A stretch of DNA of 64,000 nt from an uncultured Siphonobacter sp. (GTDB taxonomy: Bacteria; Bacteroidota; Bacteroidia; Cytophagales; Spirosomataceae). The stretch covers positions 124,001 through 188,000 of the forward strand of contig CAJYIW010000004.1 of the NCBI GenBank assembly GCA_913775095.1, in the 5' to 3' direction. A program made the translations under genes and the position numbers. A model generated the notes under the pieces. That model was given only the letters and a program-made list of their open reading frames with translations. It was not told where the DNA came from and ran no database searches. This document shows positions 26,686 to 34,459 of this stretch, in pieces; the stretch's first letter is position 1, and each line of letters begins with the position of its first letter.

Positions 26686-27393
26686 ATGAATCATCTTTAC
26701 ACCTTTCTCCTGGTGCTGTCTTCGTATGCAGCATTAGGCCAGTTAAGTATTGGTACGCCCACCCCCGATCCGAGTGCTCAACTTGAAATCAATTCTGTCG
26801 ACAAAGGTTTATTAATTCCCAGAGTAACTCTGGCGAATCGCCCCGGTAGTCCCGGAAAAGCCCCCGCCGTAGCCGGTTTACTGGTGTATCAGACCGATCA
26901 GGACCCCGGTTTTTATGCCTATACTAAAAACGGCTGGGAAAAAATGATTCACTCATCCGAAGCTCGAACGTCCAGTTATTTTTCCGGAACCAGAGTTAAG
27001 TCCGAAAGTATCGCTCTGGAAGCAAAAACCTTTGGCTGTACTCCCTTATCTTTTGACTCACTGACTTATTCGTCAGATATTCATCTGGATCCTTCTAAAT
27101 CTACGGTTACCCTAACGAAAGCGGGAACCTACCAAATTACTTATTCCGTTACGCCCAGTTCCAGTACAACCCATTACTTCACTCACCTTATCATTAATAA
27201 TTCCATCATCAGTCATTTGTCAACCATGGGGCAAACTTCAAGGCCAAATACCAGCGGAAATCATATCGTCAAACTCTCCGGTAATACCACCCTTCAGCTG
27301 GCTTTAGGCAGTGGACTGGTTCCTTTTAGTGGCTCTGTTCATTTTATGAATGGTTTTCATATCGCTTCTCTTACCATCGTAAAAATTGATTAG
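26686..27393 (+). CDS. Secreted protein with a possible C1q/TNF-like C-terminal domain
   Basis: A 235-residue protein with a signal peptide (LLVLSSYAALGQ). Residues about 20-90 carry a pattern common in secreted Bacteroidota proteins (PDPSAQLEINSVDKGLLIPR, then AGLLVYQTDQDPGFYAY and NGWEKM). Residues about 100-235 are rich in beta-strands (STVTLTKAGTYQITYSV, HIVKLSGNTTLQLALG), which suggests a BclA/C1q-like jelly roll. No sorting domain of the gliding type is seen at the C-terminus. Role unknown; a surface or structural function is plausible. Confidence 0.7.
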   Translation: MNHLYTFLLVLSSYAALGQLSIGTPTPDPSAQLEINSVDKGLLIPRVTLANRPGSPGKAPAVAGLLVYQTDQDPGFYAYTKNGWEKMIHSSEARTSSYFSGTRVKSESIALEAKTFGCTPLSFDSLTYSSDIHLDPSKSTVTLTKAGTYQITYSVTPSSSTTHYFTHLIINNSIISHLSTMGQTSRPNTSGNHIVKLSGNTTLQLALGSGLVPFSGSVHFMNGFHIASLTIVKID

Positions 27394-27574
27394 TATTTCA
27401 TAATTGAATAAAGATTTGTTTTTTGTTTATCTTCAATTCATGATGATTAACTAATTAGCCTTTTACTTTAAGTAAATGTTAAATAAATATTATTAAACTT
27501 TATTTAAACATTACTTTACTTTGTAAATAATTAGTACGTTTCCTCTGATAATCATTAGTGTATCTAATATATTT

Positions 27575-27600
27575 AGTGTCTTTACTTAGGTAAAGACACT
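27575..27600 (+). terminator. Hairpin terminator
   Basis: 10-bp perfect stem (27575-27584 and 27591-27600), 6-nt loop, followed by TTTTT. It lies just ahead of the next gene. Confidence 0.75.
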
Positions 27601-27637
27601 TTTTTGCTAACCTGAAAACGAGTTTCCACCGCCCGGA

Positions 27638-28135
27638 ATGAAAGAATTAGTGTGGTCTTTAGGCCTGTTTATGGCCCTAGGCAATGCCTCTGCCCAAGTA
27701 ACCTCTTACCCTTCTCAAAACGTTTGTACGCAATACGTAAGAACAGTTGCCAGTGGTTATATTAAACTGGCGGATTTTGAGATTTTTGACCAGAATCAGA
27801 ATCCCATTTACCTTACCCTCCGTTACAATAAAAACGAGTACATCTGGTACGTGCAGTTACCTACCGTCGGATATTGCATTAGCCCGAAAGACAGAGCTGT
27901 TTTCACCTTTGAGGGAGGCCAGCAATACGCTGCAAAGATGCTGGAGAATGTTAACTGTAAGGGGAGTGTTACGTACGATCTGGCCGACAGAGATAATCAG
28001 GCTTTGTTAAGGGCTTTTTTAACCAAAAAGCTAACCCTGTTTCGCTTTACCTCTGATTATAAAAACTTGGTTTCAATCATACCTCCGTCCACTGGCACTA
28101 TCATTTCAGAAGTTTTTGGGTGCATGAAGTTATAA
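27638..28135 (+). CDS. Unknown small secreted protein
   Basis: A 165-residue protein with a signal peptide (LGLFMALGNASAQ). The mature part has four Cys (NVCTQ, GYCIS, NVNCKG and FGCMKL), which could form two disulfide bonds outside the cytoplasm. I see no known domain. The stop codon lies 41 bp before the next small gene, so both may be transcribed together. Confidence 0.55.
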   Translation: MKELVWSLGLFMALGNASAQVTSYPSQNVCTQYVRTVASGYIKLADFEIFDQNQNPIYLTLRYNKNEYIWYVQLPTVGYCISPKDRAVFTFEGGQQYAAKMLENVNCKGSVTYDLADRDNQALLRAFLTKKLTLFRFTSDYKNLVSIIPPSTGTIISEVFGCMKL

Positions 28136-28176
28136 TTCTGCTGATTCATTTCTTCCAACTAACGAATCTTACCCCC

Positions 28177-28491
28177 ATGAATGAAAAAAATGTTTTTACC
28201 AATGAGGATTACCTTGAACTTGACCAGTTCATCGAAAGTCTTGAACAGGGTTTTCCGCATACGGATGAAACGATCCGATCCGGACTTTCCTTACGGGCAA
28301 AACTGGAAAGCATCACCCATCCCAGCCTTTCCACGGATACGCTGACGGATACGCTTTATCAGGCGTATAAACAACTGAAGAAGAACCCCGGGGGTAAGGA
28401 AGCGGTTCGGATGGAGTCTCCTCAATTACAGTCTTTTATGGAAAACGTCCGGCTGTATTTAGTCAGTTTTCCACGTTCATTACCTGAATAA
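28177..28491 (+). CDS. Unknown small helical protein
   Basis: About 104 residues from the ATG at 28177 (MNEKNVFTNEDYLELDQ). A longer in-frame start at 28120 would overlap the previous gene and adds a hydrophobic stretch that looks like read-through of the intergenic region. The protein is acidic and helical (ELDQFIESLEQGF, TLYQAYKQLKKNPGG) with no signal peptide. No domain is recognised. It could be a small cytoplasmic partner of the preceding secreted protein, but nothing shows this. Confidence 0.5.
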   Translation: MNEKNVFTNEDYLELDQFIESLEQGFPHTDETIRSGLSLRAKLESITHPSLSTDTLTDTLYQAYKQLKKNPGGKEAVRMESPQLQSFMENVRLYLVSFPRSLPE

Positions 28492-28651
28492 ATGCATTCA
28501 AAGGCGTATTTCGCAAAAAATTTGATTCCATTTCTACGGGATACTACTCCATTATCTGGCTGCGTACCGCATAACTCCCGGATTTCCATCCTGCTCAGGG
28601 GAAGCCAACCTGTTTTCCTGGTTGATCTGTTAGATACTGATTATCAAATAC

Positions 28652-29494
28652 TTAATTTAAAATACCTTTTCTGAACTTCGTGGGAGTAGTCCCGGTGTAT
28701 TTCCGAAATTGTTTACAAAGATGGCTTTCGTCGATGAAGCCAAATTCATCCACGACCTCTTTTAAAGTACTCTGACTATACAAGAGCCTGGTCTCAATGA
28801 GTTTGATTTTGTGTTTAATAATGTATTGCTTAATGGGCTCTCCCGTCTGATTTTTGAATAACAAACTAATGTACGAAGGAGCATAATGAAAGACTTCGGC
28901 CAGGTGCTCAATCGTTAGTTTTTCGGGGGTGTAAATGTGCTGTTTGATGTATAATAAAATGGCCTCGACGGAATCTTTCAGCAAAGGCTTAACGGGAGCA
29001 TCCCTGATCAGATTTCGAGCCAGCAGGACCAGTATGCTTCGCATCAGGTTATCCCGAATGATCTCGTAATACGGCAGATCGTCCTGGGTGAATTCCGTTT
29101 CCAGGACGTACAATAACTGGTGTAATTTCTGCTTCTCAACTTTATCGACCACAAGGGTTCCTCTGCTTTTCGAAGACGTCGCAAGTAAAGCCCTGATGAT
29201 GGGCTGCCAGGGCCGGTCTTTGTCCTGCGGATACTCTTTGTGAATGGATTCGTTGAAGCGAACGAAGCTGAACTCGGTTAGCTCCTCTATCTCGAAGTGG
29301 TGAAAGTCTTCCGGTCCCAGCAGGAAGACGTCTCCTTCTGCGTAGGGAAAGACGTTGTCGTTAATGCGATGTACGCCTCGTCCTTTCAGGATGAAGATAA
29401 TCTCAAAATACGTGTGTTTGTGAACCGAGTGCGTCCAGATGCTGGCTTCAAAATGATAGATACTGAAAGGAGCGTGTAGGGTATACCGTTTCAT
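28652..29494 (-). CDS. AraC-family regulator of the carbohydrate locus
   Basis: A 280-residue protein. The cupin-type N-terminus (SVHKHTYFEIIFILKGRG, then GDVFLLGPEDFHHFE) senses a ligand. The C-terminus carries the tandem helix-turn-helix (IEHLAEVFHYAPSYISLLF and LKEVVDEFGFIDESHLCKQF) with the closing YTGTTPTKFRKG. It is divergent from the DUF1080 gene at 29615, and the GH30, SusD and SusC genes follow beyond that. I infer control of the DUF1080/Dabb unit, possibly of more of the locus. Confidence 0.9.
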   Translation of the reverse strand: MKRYTLHAPFSIYHFEASIWTHSVHKHTYFEIIFILKGRGVHRINDNVFPYAEGDVFLLGPEDFHHFEIEELTEFSFVRFNESIHKEYPQDKDRPWQPIIRALLATSSKSRGTLVVDKVEKQKLHQLLYVLETEFTQDDLPYYEIIRDNLMRSILVLLARNLIRDAPVKPLLKDSVEAILLYIKQHIYTPEKLTIEHLAEVFHYAPSYISLLFKNQTGEPIKQYIIKHKIKLIETRLLYSQSTLKEVVDEFGFIDESHLCKQFRKYTGTTPTKFRKGILN

Positions 29495-29565
29495 AGTCGG
29501 ACAAATACTACTAAAAGTACCGATATCTAATGGTTTTTTACAAGGAACTACGCAGCAAAGGCGGG

Positions 29566-29573
29566 TACTTTTG
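29566..29573 (+). promoter_or_regulatory. Likely -7 element of the DUF1080 gene
   Basis: TACTTTTG matches TAnnTTTG. Transcription would start near 29580, which supports the start codon at 29615 over the ATG at 29582. Confidence 0.45.
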
Positions 29574-29614
29574 TCGAAGCAATGTATCTTCAGTTTTGCC
29601 CAACTCCTAGCCTG

Positions 29615-30484
29615 ATGCGTATTAAGTTCACAAAAACCCTGGTTTTAATCGCTGTCATTCCCTTATTTTCCGTAACAGCCCGGGAAGAATGGACGTCCCT
29701 GCTGGACAAAGACCTTTCTCAATGGGAACGTTATCTGAGCTATGCTCACCAACCGGGTTATAATGGAAAAATACCAAAGGATGCCTCAGGAAAAGAGCTG
29801 GCTCCCATTGGGTATAACAAAGATACTACCCATGTATTCAGCGTCCGGGATGAAGCCGGGGGGCCGGTCCTGCGGGTAAGCGGCGAAATCTACGGTTGTC
29901 TGATCAGTCGGCAGGCCTACGATAACTATCACCTCAAATTGCAGGTGAAATGGGGCCAGCAGAAGCACGCTCCCCGGAAGAACCTGCTCCGGGATACGGG
30001 CATTTTGTATCATTCGAACGGTCAGGCGGGAGCAGAATACTGGCGAACCTGGATGCTATCGCAGGAATTTCAGATTATGGAAGGACACATGGGTGACTAC
30101 TGGTGTCAGGCCAACTCTGCGATTGATATTCGTTCTTTTCAATCCGAAGGAGTCATGAGTCGCGTCGCGGATGAAAAGCAACCCTTCGCTACCCTGAAAT
30201 CCGGAGCGGATTATTACTGCATGCGGTCGGCAAATTACGAAAGCCCCGAAGGCGAATGGACGACGCTGGAACTCATCTGTTTTGAAGGTAAAAGTCTGCA
30301 CATCGTCAATGGCCACGTGGTGATGATTCTCCAGAATTCAAGGTATATTAAAAACACGGGTGAAGAAGTTCCCATGGTGAAAGGAAAAATACAGTTGCAG
30401 AGCGAAGCCGCCGAGGCCTTCTACCGAAACATCCAGATCAGGAAGCTGGACCGGATGCCCAAAGCCTATGAGAAGTTATTTTAA
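29615..30484 (+). CDS. DUF1080 (3-keto-disaccharide hydrolase type) exported protein
   Basis: About 289 residues from ATG 29615 (MRIKFTKTLVLIAVIPLFSV), which gives a proper signal peptide; an ATG at 29582 would add 11 residues and is less likely given the promoter at 29566. The domain is recognised by the start EEWTSLLDKDLSQWERY, the GEIYGCLISRQAYDNYHL segment, GILYHSNGQ, EFQIMEGHMGDYWC and the closing GKIQLQSEAAEAFYRNIQI. DUF1080 is a concanavalin-like fold often tied to carbohydrate use; some members hydrolyse 3-keto-sugars. The Dabb protein gene lies downstream. The exact substrate is unknown. Confidence 0.88.
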   Translation: MRIKFTKTLVLIAVIPLFSVTAREEWTSLLDKDLSQWERYLSYAHQPGYNGKIPKDASGKELAPIGYNKDTTHVFSVRDEAGGPVLRVSGEIYGCLISRQAYDNYHLKLQVKWGQQKHAPRKNLLRDTGILYHSNGQAGAEYWRTWMLSQEFQIMEGHMGDYWCQANSAIDIRSFQSEGVMSRVADEKQPFATLKSGADYYCMRSANYESPEGEWTTLELICFEGKSLHIVNGHVVMILQNSRYIKNTGEEVPMVKGKIQLQSEAAEAFYRNIQIRKLDRMPKAYEKLF

Positions 30485-30720
30485 TCATGGAGTTTTCAGC
30501 GTTAATCAATAGATTGCTGCCTTGTTGAATACGCTGTATTGAAAAGCAGGGGGGGTATTTGTCCGAAATCCGGTACCATTCCTATCCCTCTTCGTGCGTA
30601 CTCCGAACCCGGCGTTCTTACGTTATGAACACCACCGTTCCGATTATTGAAGAACAAAACCTGATACATATCACTAACCTGAACCGGACGCTAGTCCCAT
30701 TGACTTTAACACGTAAACTG

Positions 30721-31122
30721 ATGAAAAACACGCGTCGCCAATTCATTACCAGTTCCCTTACGCTGGCTGCCGGTACGGCCATGGCCTCCCCGATGGCGGT
30801 TGAAAAAGCAAAGTATCCGCTGGTTCACCATGTCTTTTTCTGGCTGAAAAATCCGGGATCTGTGGCTGACCGGGATAAAATCGTGGCGGGACTGAAAACC
30901 CTGCGAAAAATCGAAGCCATCAAGGAATTACGAATTGGCATTGTGGCGAATACTGAAAAAAGAGATGTAGTGGATCAAAGCTGGGCCGTATCTGAGCTGA
31001 TGTTCTTCGAGAATGAAAAAGATCAGGCTAGTTATCAGTCGCATCCCATTCATCAGCAGTTCATCAAAGATTGCAGTGCTCTCTGGGATAAAGTAGTGGT
31101 TTACGACGCGATGGATGTTTAG
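30721..31122 (+). CDS. Dabb (stress-responsive alpha/beta barrel) family protein, Tat-exported
   Basis: About 133 residues. The start at 30721 gives MKNTRRQFITSSLTLAAG, a twin-arginine signal; the upstream in-frame ATG at 30559 is not supported. The mature part shows the Dabb pattern: LVHHVFFWLKNPGS, then LKTLRKIEAIKELRIGI, SWAVSELMFFENEKDQ and YQSHPIHQQFI. Dabb proteins are small dimeric ferredoxin-like barrels. Location beside DUF1080 and GH30 genes suggests a sugar-related role outside the cytoplasm, but this is not established. Confidence 0.85.
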   Translation: MKNTRRQFITSSLTLAAGTAMASPMAVEKAKYPLVHHVFFWLKNPGSVADRDKIVAGLKTLRKIEAIKELRIGIVANTEKRDVVDQSWAVSELMFFENEKDQASYQSHPIHQQFIKDCSALWDKVVVYDAMDV

Positions 31123-31133
31123 ACCCGCCTCCC

Positions 31134-31183
31134 TTAAAAGAAGAAGGCTCCGGGCAGTACTGCCCGGAGCCTTCTTCTTTTAA
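31134..31183. terminator. Bidirectional terminator, perfect 50-bp palindrome
   Basis: Two 25-bp arms (31134-31158 and 31159-31183) with no spacer. It lies between convergent genes (Dabb ends 31122, GH30 ends 31196) and has T-rich feet on both strands, so it should end both transcripts. Confidence 0.8.
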
Positions 31184-31195
31184 GGACTCACTCAC

Positions 31196-32701
31196 TTATT
31201 CACTTACCAGAGTAACTACGCTATGGGCGGGTATGGATACTTCCGGAGCAGAAATGCCGGAGACGGCCATATTCTGGGATTCAGAAGTTGTGTAACTTTT
31301 TGAAAATTTCAGCGACGCTGGTTTTTCCAGATTCAGCGTAACCGCTTCGTTCGAAGGATTGATCGCCACCATCACTACTTTCCCATCTTTGTTCTTATAC
31401 GCCGAGACCAGAAATTCATTCGGATTCGCCTCCGTAGATGCCATGATTCGCGTCGCCTGTGGACGGATGAAACGACTGTACTGACCCAGAGCCCAGAGCA
31501 TTTTTGAATCAGAATACTTGCCGTGTTCCTTATTTCGATCCACGTAAACCAGTCCGTCTTTGTAGTCATAACAGCTCAGGGCCAGCCACCAGTGCCAGGC
31601 TGAAGCCTGAGCGTTAACGAGGTCATTATGAATCACCCGGGCGATGTACAGGGCCGGATTGATACCCAGATCCCGCCCCTGAGCGTTGATTTCTCCTTCA
31701 TTATCGCCCAGAATACAGTATTCTGACATCCAGTAACGCAGGCCGGGTTTGAGAGCCGCCGCCAGTTTCTGTCGTTTCTCAACGGCCTTCGCGTACGGAG
31801 AGGTCGTGAAATAGCTGTGACCTCCGATGGCAGGAACCAGATTCGGCAGATTCCCCAGGTAATTAGCCGAACCTTTCGTGAAGAACTCTGCAATCTGATT
31901 TTGCTGGCCTTTCCGGTTATGCTCCGAATAGAGGTATTCAATCTGTCCGGCTTCCGCAATGGAAATCTGCGTGGGAAGTTTGGCCTTCATCAGGGCTTTA
32001 CTGAGCGAACGGGTAATACCCGCGATTTCGGTGTTGAAAAAGGGAGTACCCTCCTGCCCACCGTCGCTCCAGTCCCACTGGGGTTCATTCACCGGGCTTA
32101 TGTATTGAAAGCGAACGCCCGTTTTCTTTTGAACACCCTTAATGGTTTCAGTGAGAAAACTCGCGAATTTGTCGAAGTTGGCGGGGTCCAGATTCGGCTG
32201 TTTATTCGTAGCGAAACCTTTGTGATTTTTGGTTAGCTGAACCGGAGGACTGTTCGTAAAAGCCAGAAACGACGGGACACCGCGTTTTTTGGCCGCTTCC
32301 AGAAACCAGAGTTGTCCCTGCTGCTTGTTCCAGTTATAGGTACCATCCGCATTCAGGAAGCCCTCGGCCCGTCGCCATTCATCCCGAATGCCACTTTCCT
32401 GGCCCTGCTCGGCGGTGCCGGCTCCAATGTTAAATCGCCAGAGCGACAGCCCAATCCCTTTCGGCTGACCCGACGCCGAGGTTTCCATGGAAAACAGCAG
32501 GTCGGCAATGGCTTCTTTCTGTTCGGCAGGCCAGTTTCCCACAAACTGTCCGGCCCAGGCATCGGAAGCTCCAAAGTGTTCGATGACCTGATACGTTTGC
32601 TCAGGCTTGATCTGAACCCGAACCGAGCGGGGCTGCTGACCAAACGCAAGGCTGCTGCCCAGCAGAAAGAAACCAAGGATAGGGATAGAAATACGTTTCA
32701 T
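31196..32701 (-). CDS. Glycoside hydrolase family 30, exported
   Basis: A 501-residue protein with a signal peptide (GFFLLGSSLAFGQ). The (beta/alpha)8 catalytic domain has the acid/base Glu206 in ISPVNEPQWDW and the likely nucleophile Glu327 in YWMSEYCIL; LSLWRFNIGAGT is also typical of GH30. The C-terminal about 100 residues form the usual beta-sandwich (VVMVAINPSNEAVTLNL, then ending AHSVVTLVSE). Activities in the family include beta-1,6-glucanase, beta-1,6-galactanase and glucosylceramidase; which one applies here cannot be told by eye. It is downstream of the SusD gene on the same strand, the expected place for the locus enzyme. Confidence 0.92.
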   Translation of the reverse strand: MKRISIPILGFFLLGSSLAFGQQPRSVRVQIKPEQTYQVIEHFGASDAWAGQFVGNWPAEQKEAIADLLFSMETSASGQPKGIGLSLWRFNIGAGTAEQGQESGIRDEWRRAEGFLNADGTYNWNKQQGQLWFLEAAKKRGVPSFLAFTNSPPVQLTKNHKGFATNKQPNLDPANFDKFASFLTETIKGVQKKTGVRFQYISPVNEPQWDWSDGGQEGTPFFNTEIAGITRSLSKALMKAKLPTQISIAEAGQIEYLYSEHNRKGQQNQIAEFFTKGSANYLGNLPNLVPAIGGHSYFTTSPYAKAVEKRQKLAAALKPGLRYWMSEYCILGDNEGEINAQGRDLGINPALYIARVIHNDLVNAQASAWHWWLALSCYDYKDGLVYVDRNKEHGKYSDSKMLWALGQYSRFIRPQATRIMASTEANPNEFLVSAYKNKDGKVVMVAINPSNEAVTLNLEKPASLKFSKSYTTSESQNMAVSGISAPEVSIPAHSVVTLVSE

Positions 32702-32764
32702 TCGGTAAAGAGAAGAAATAGGATGAAAAAAATCCCGGTGAAGAACCCTTCACCGGGACGAAGA

Positions 32765-34447
32765 TTAATACCCAGGATTTTGCTCCAGTTTATTGTTGGA
32801 AGCCTGGATTTCTGCTCTGGGGATGGGCAGCCAATATTGCTTATCGGTGAAAGCCCGACCCGTTAAGGCTACTTTTCTGTTGTACGTATAATTCGTACCA
32901 CTTCTGTTGATATCAATTCCGTAGGCCGGTACATTCTCTACCGTCGGAGCCGTTTTCCAGCGACGTACGTCGTAGAAGCGGTGTTCCTCGAATGCTAATT
33001 CAATCCGGCGTTCGTTCTGGATGCGTGTTCGCATCTGAGCCTGGGTAAGTCCCGTGGGCAACACGGGCATTCCCACACCCGTACGCTGACGAACGGCATT
33101 GATGGCGGCGTAAACCGAGGCATCAGGACCCGTAGCTTCGTTTTGAGCTTCGGCGTAATTCAGCAGAATTTCGGCGTACCGGAAGTAAATCCAGGTTTGC
33201 GTTCCGGCGACATCCCAGGGGTTATCAATCGGCAGGTTATCGTTCATGAATTTCTTCAAGTAATAACCCGTTTTTGACGTATTCCAGTTGGATGGACCAT
33301 CCTTGCTGTCTTTACCACCGGGCGTAAACGTCTGAATGGTGCTGTTCCGGTAGGGAGCCTCGTTGTACAAAATCGTAGCGTAGAAGCGAGGATCACGGTT
33401 GGCGTACGGACGACTGGGGTTATAACTCGTATTAGCATCCGTAATGCGGCTTCCATCCATCATTTCGTAGTCATCCACCAGGTTTTGTAAGGGTACGTTA
33501 CCACCCCAGGCGTTATAACTGTTCGGGCCATTGGCAATTTCCAGACACACGTGGCGAGCCCCCTGAGCGTACACCCGGCTGAAGATAATCTCCGGGTTAT
33601 CGTTCGTTAAAAACAGGTTACCGTACCCGCCGGTGTACAGACTGTACTTACCCAGATCCATTACCGCTTTGGCAGCCGCAGCAGCCGAAGCCCAGCTGGC
33701 GGCATTTTCGTATAAGGGACTGGCTCCGTATAAAAGCAGGCGTGACTTCAGAGCCAAAGCTGCTCCTTTCGTTGCCCGACCCAAAGCCCAGCTTCCGCCG
33801 TTGGCCATGGGTAAATCCGCAGCGGCGGCATCCAGTTCGGCTACGGCATAGTCCAGTCCGGCTTTGATGGATGAGCGATTGAATAATTCCTGACTGGTCA
33901 GGTCATCAGTAATCTGGAAAACTTTGTCTCCTACTAGAACTACCTTGCCGTAGTTACGTATCAGGTCATGGTAACGGAAGGCCCGGATGAAGCGAAGCTC
34001 CGCCCGGATCTGGCGTTTGCGACCCGCCGACATGGGCAGCTGATCGATGTTCGCCAGAGCGTAATTGATTTCCCGGATGCTGCGGTAACTCCGGCTCCAG
34101 AACGTTCCGGCGATGCCGGTGTTTTCGGGGGCAATCTGTCCCCGCTGGATAACCCAGGTGTTGTCGTCGTTGTTGTAGATCGACTCATCCGTCAGGGATG
34201 ACCACATGGCATACTCGAAGCCCCGGCCAAATCCCGGAGGCGTTCCTTCGGCTTCTTTATCCGTCAGACGAACGCCCATATAGCGGTTCAGAACGTAGGC
34301 TTCAAACAGAACCGAATCCGATAAGATCGCCGCATCCGATACCCGGTCCGTAGGAACAATATTCAGAAAATCCTGCTTACAAGAGCTTACCATCGACCCC
34401 AGGGCCAGTAATCCCGCTAACAGTTTGGTTGCTTTTATATTTTTCAT
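32765..34447 (-). CDS. SusD/RagB family glycan-binding lipoprotein
   Basis: About 560 residues from ATG 34447; a TTG at 34459 would only add four residues. The lipobox is SMVSSCKQD, so the mature protein is a surface lipoprotein. SusD hallmarks are the TPR-like helical core (FIRAFRYHDLIRNYGKVVLV, RLLLYGASPLYENAA) and the C-terminal RIQNERRIELAFEEHRFYDV plus RAEIQASNNKLEQNPGY. It caps the SusC channel encoded immediately upstream and delivers glycan fragments. The gene starts 12 bp after the SusC stop. Confidence 0.97.
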   Translation of the reverse strand: MKNIKATKLLAGLLALGSMVSSCKQDFLNIVPTDRVSDAAILSDSVLFEAYVLNRYMGVRLTDKEAEGTPPGFGRGFEYAMWSSLTDESIYNNDDNTWVIQRGQIAPENTGIAGTFWSRSYRSIREINYALANIDQLPMSAGRKRQIRAELRFIRAFRYHDLIRNYGKVVLVGDKVFQITDDLTSQELFNRSSIKAGLDYAVAELDAAAADLPMANGGSWALGRATKGAALALKSRLLLYGASPLYENAASWASAAAAAKAVMDLGKYSLYTGGYGNLFLTNDNPEIIFSRVYAQGARHVCLEIANGPNSYNAWGGNVPLQNLVDDYEMMDGSRITDANTSYNPSRPYANRDPRFYATILYNEAPYRNSTIQTFTPGGKDSKDGPSNWNTSKTGYYLKKFMNDNLPIDNPWDVAGTQTWIYFRYAEILLNYAEAQNEATGPDASVYAAINAVRQRTGVGMPVLPTGLTQAQMRTRIQNERRIELAFEEHRFYDVRRWKTAPTVENVPAYGIDINRSGTNYTYNRKVALTGRAFTDKQYWLPIPRAEIQASNNKLEQNPGY

Positions 34448-34459
34448 GATCAATGTCAA

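Noticed and set aside
30559-30720. Upstream extension of the Dabb gene
   Set aside because: The twin-arginine signal begins at 30721 and the upstream part has no similarity or signal.
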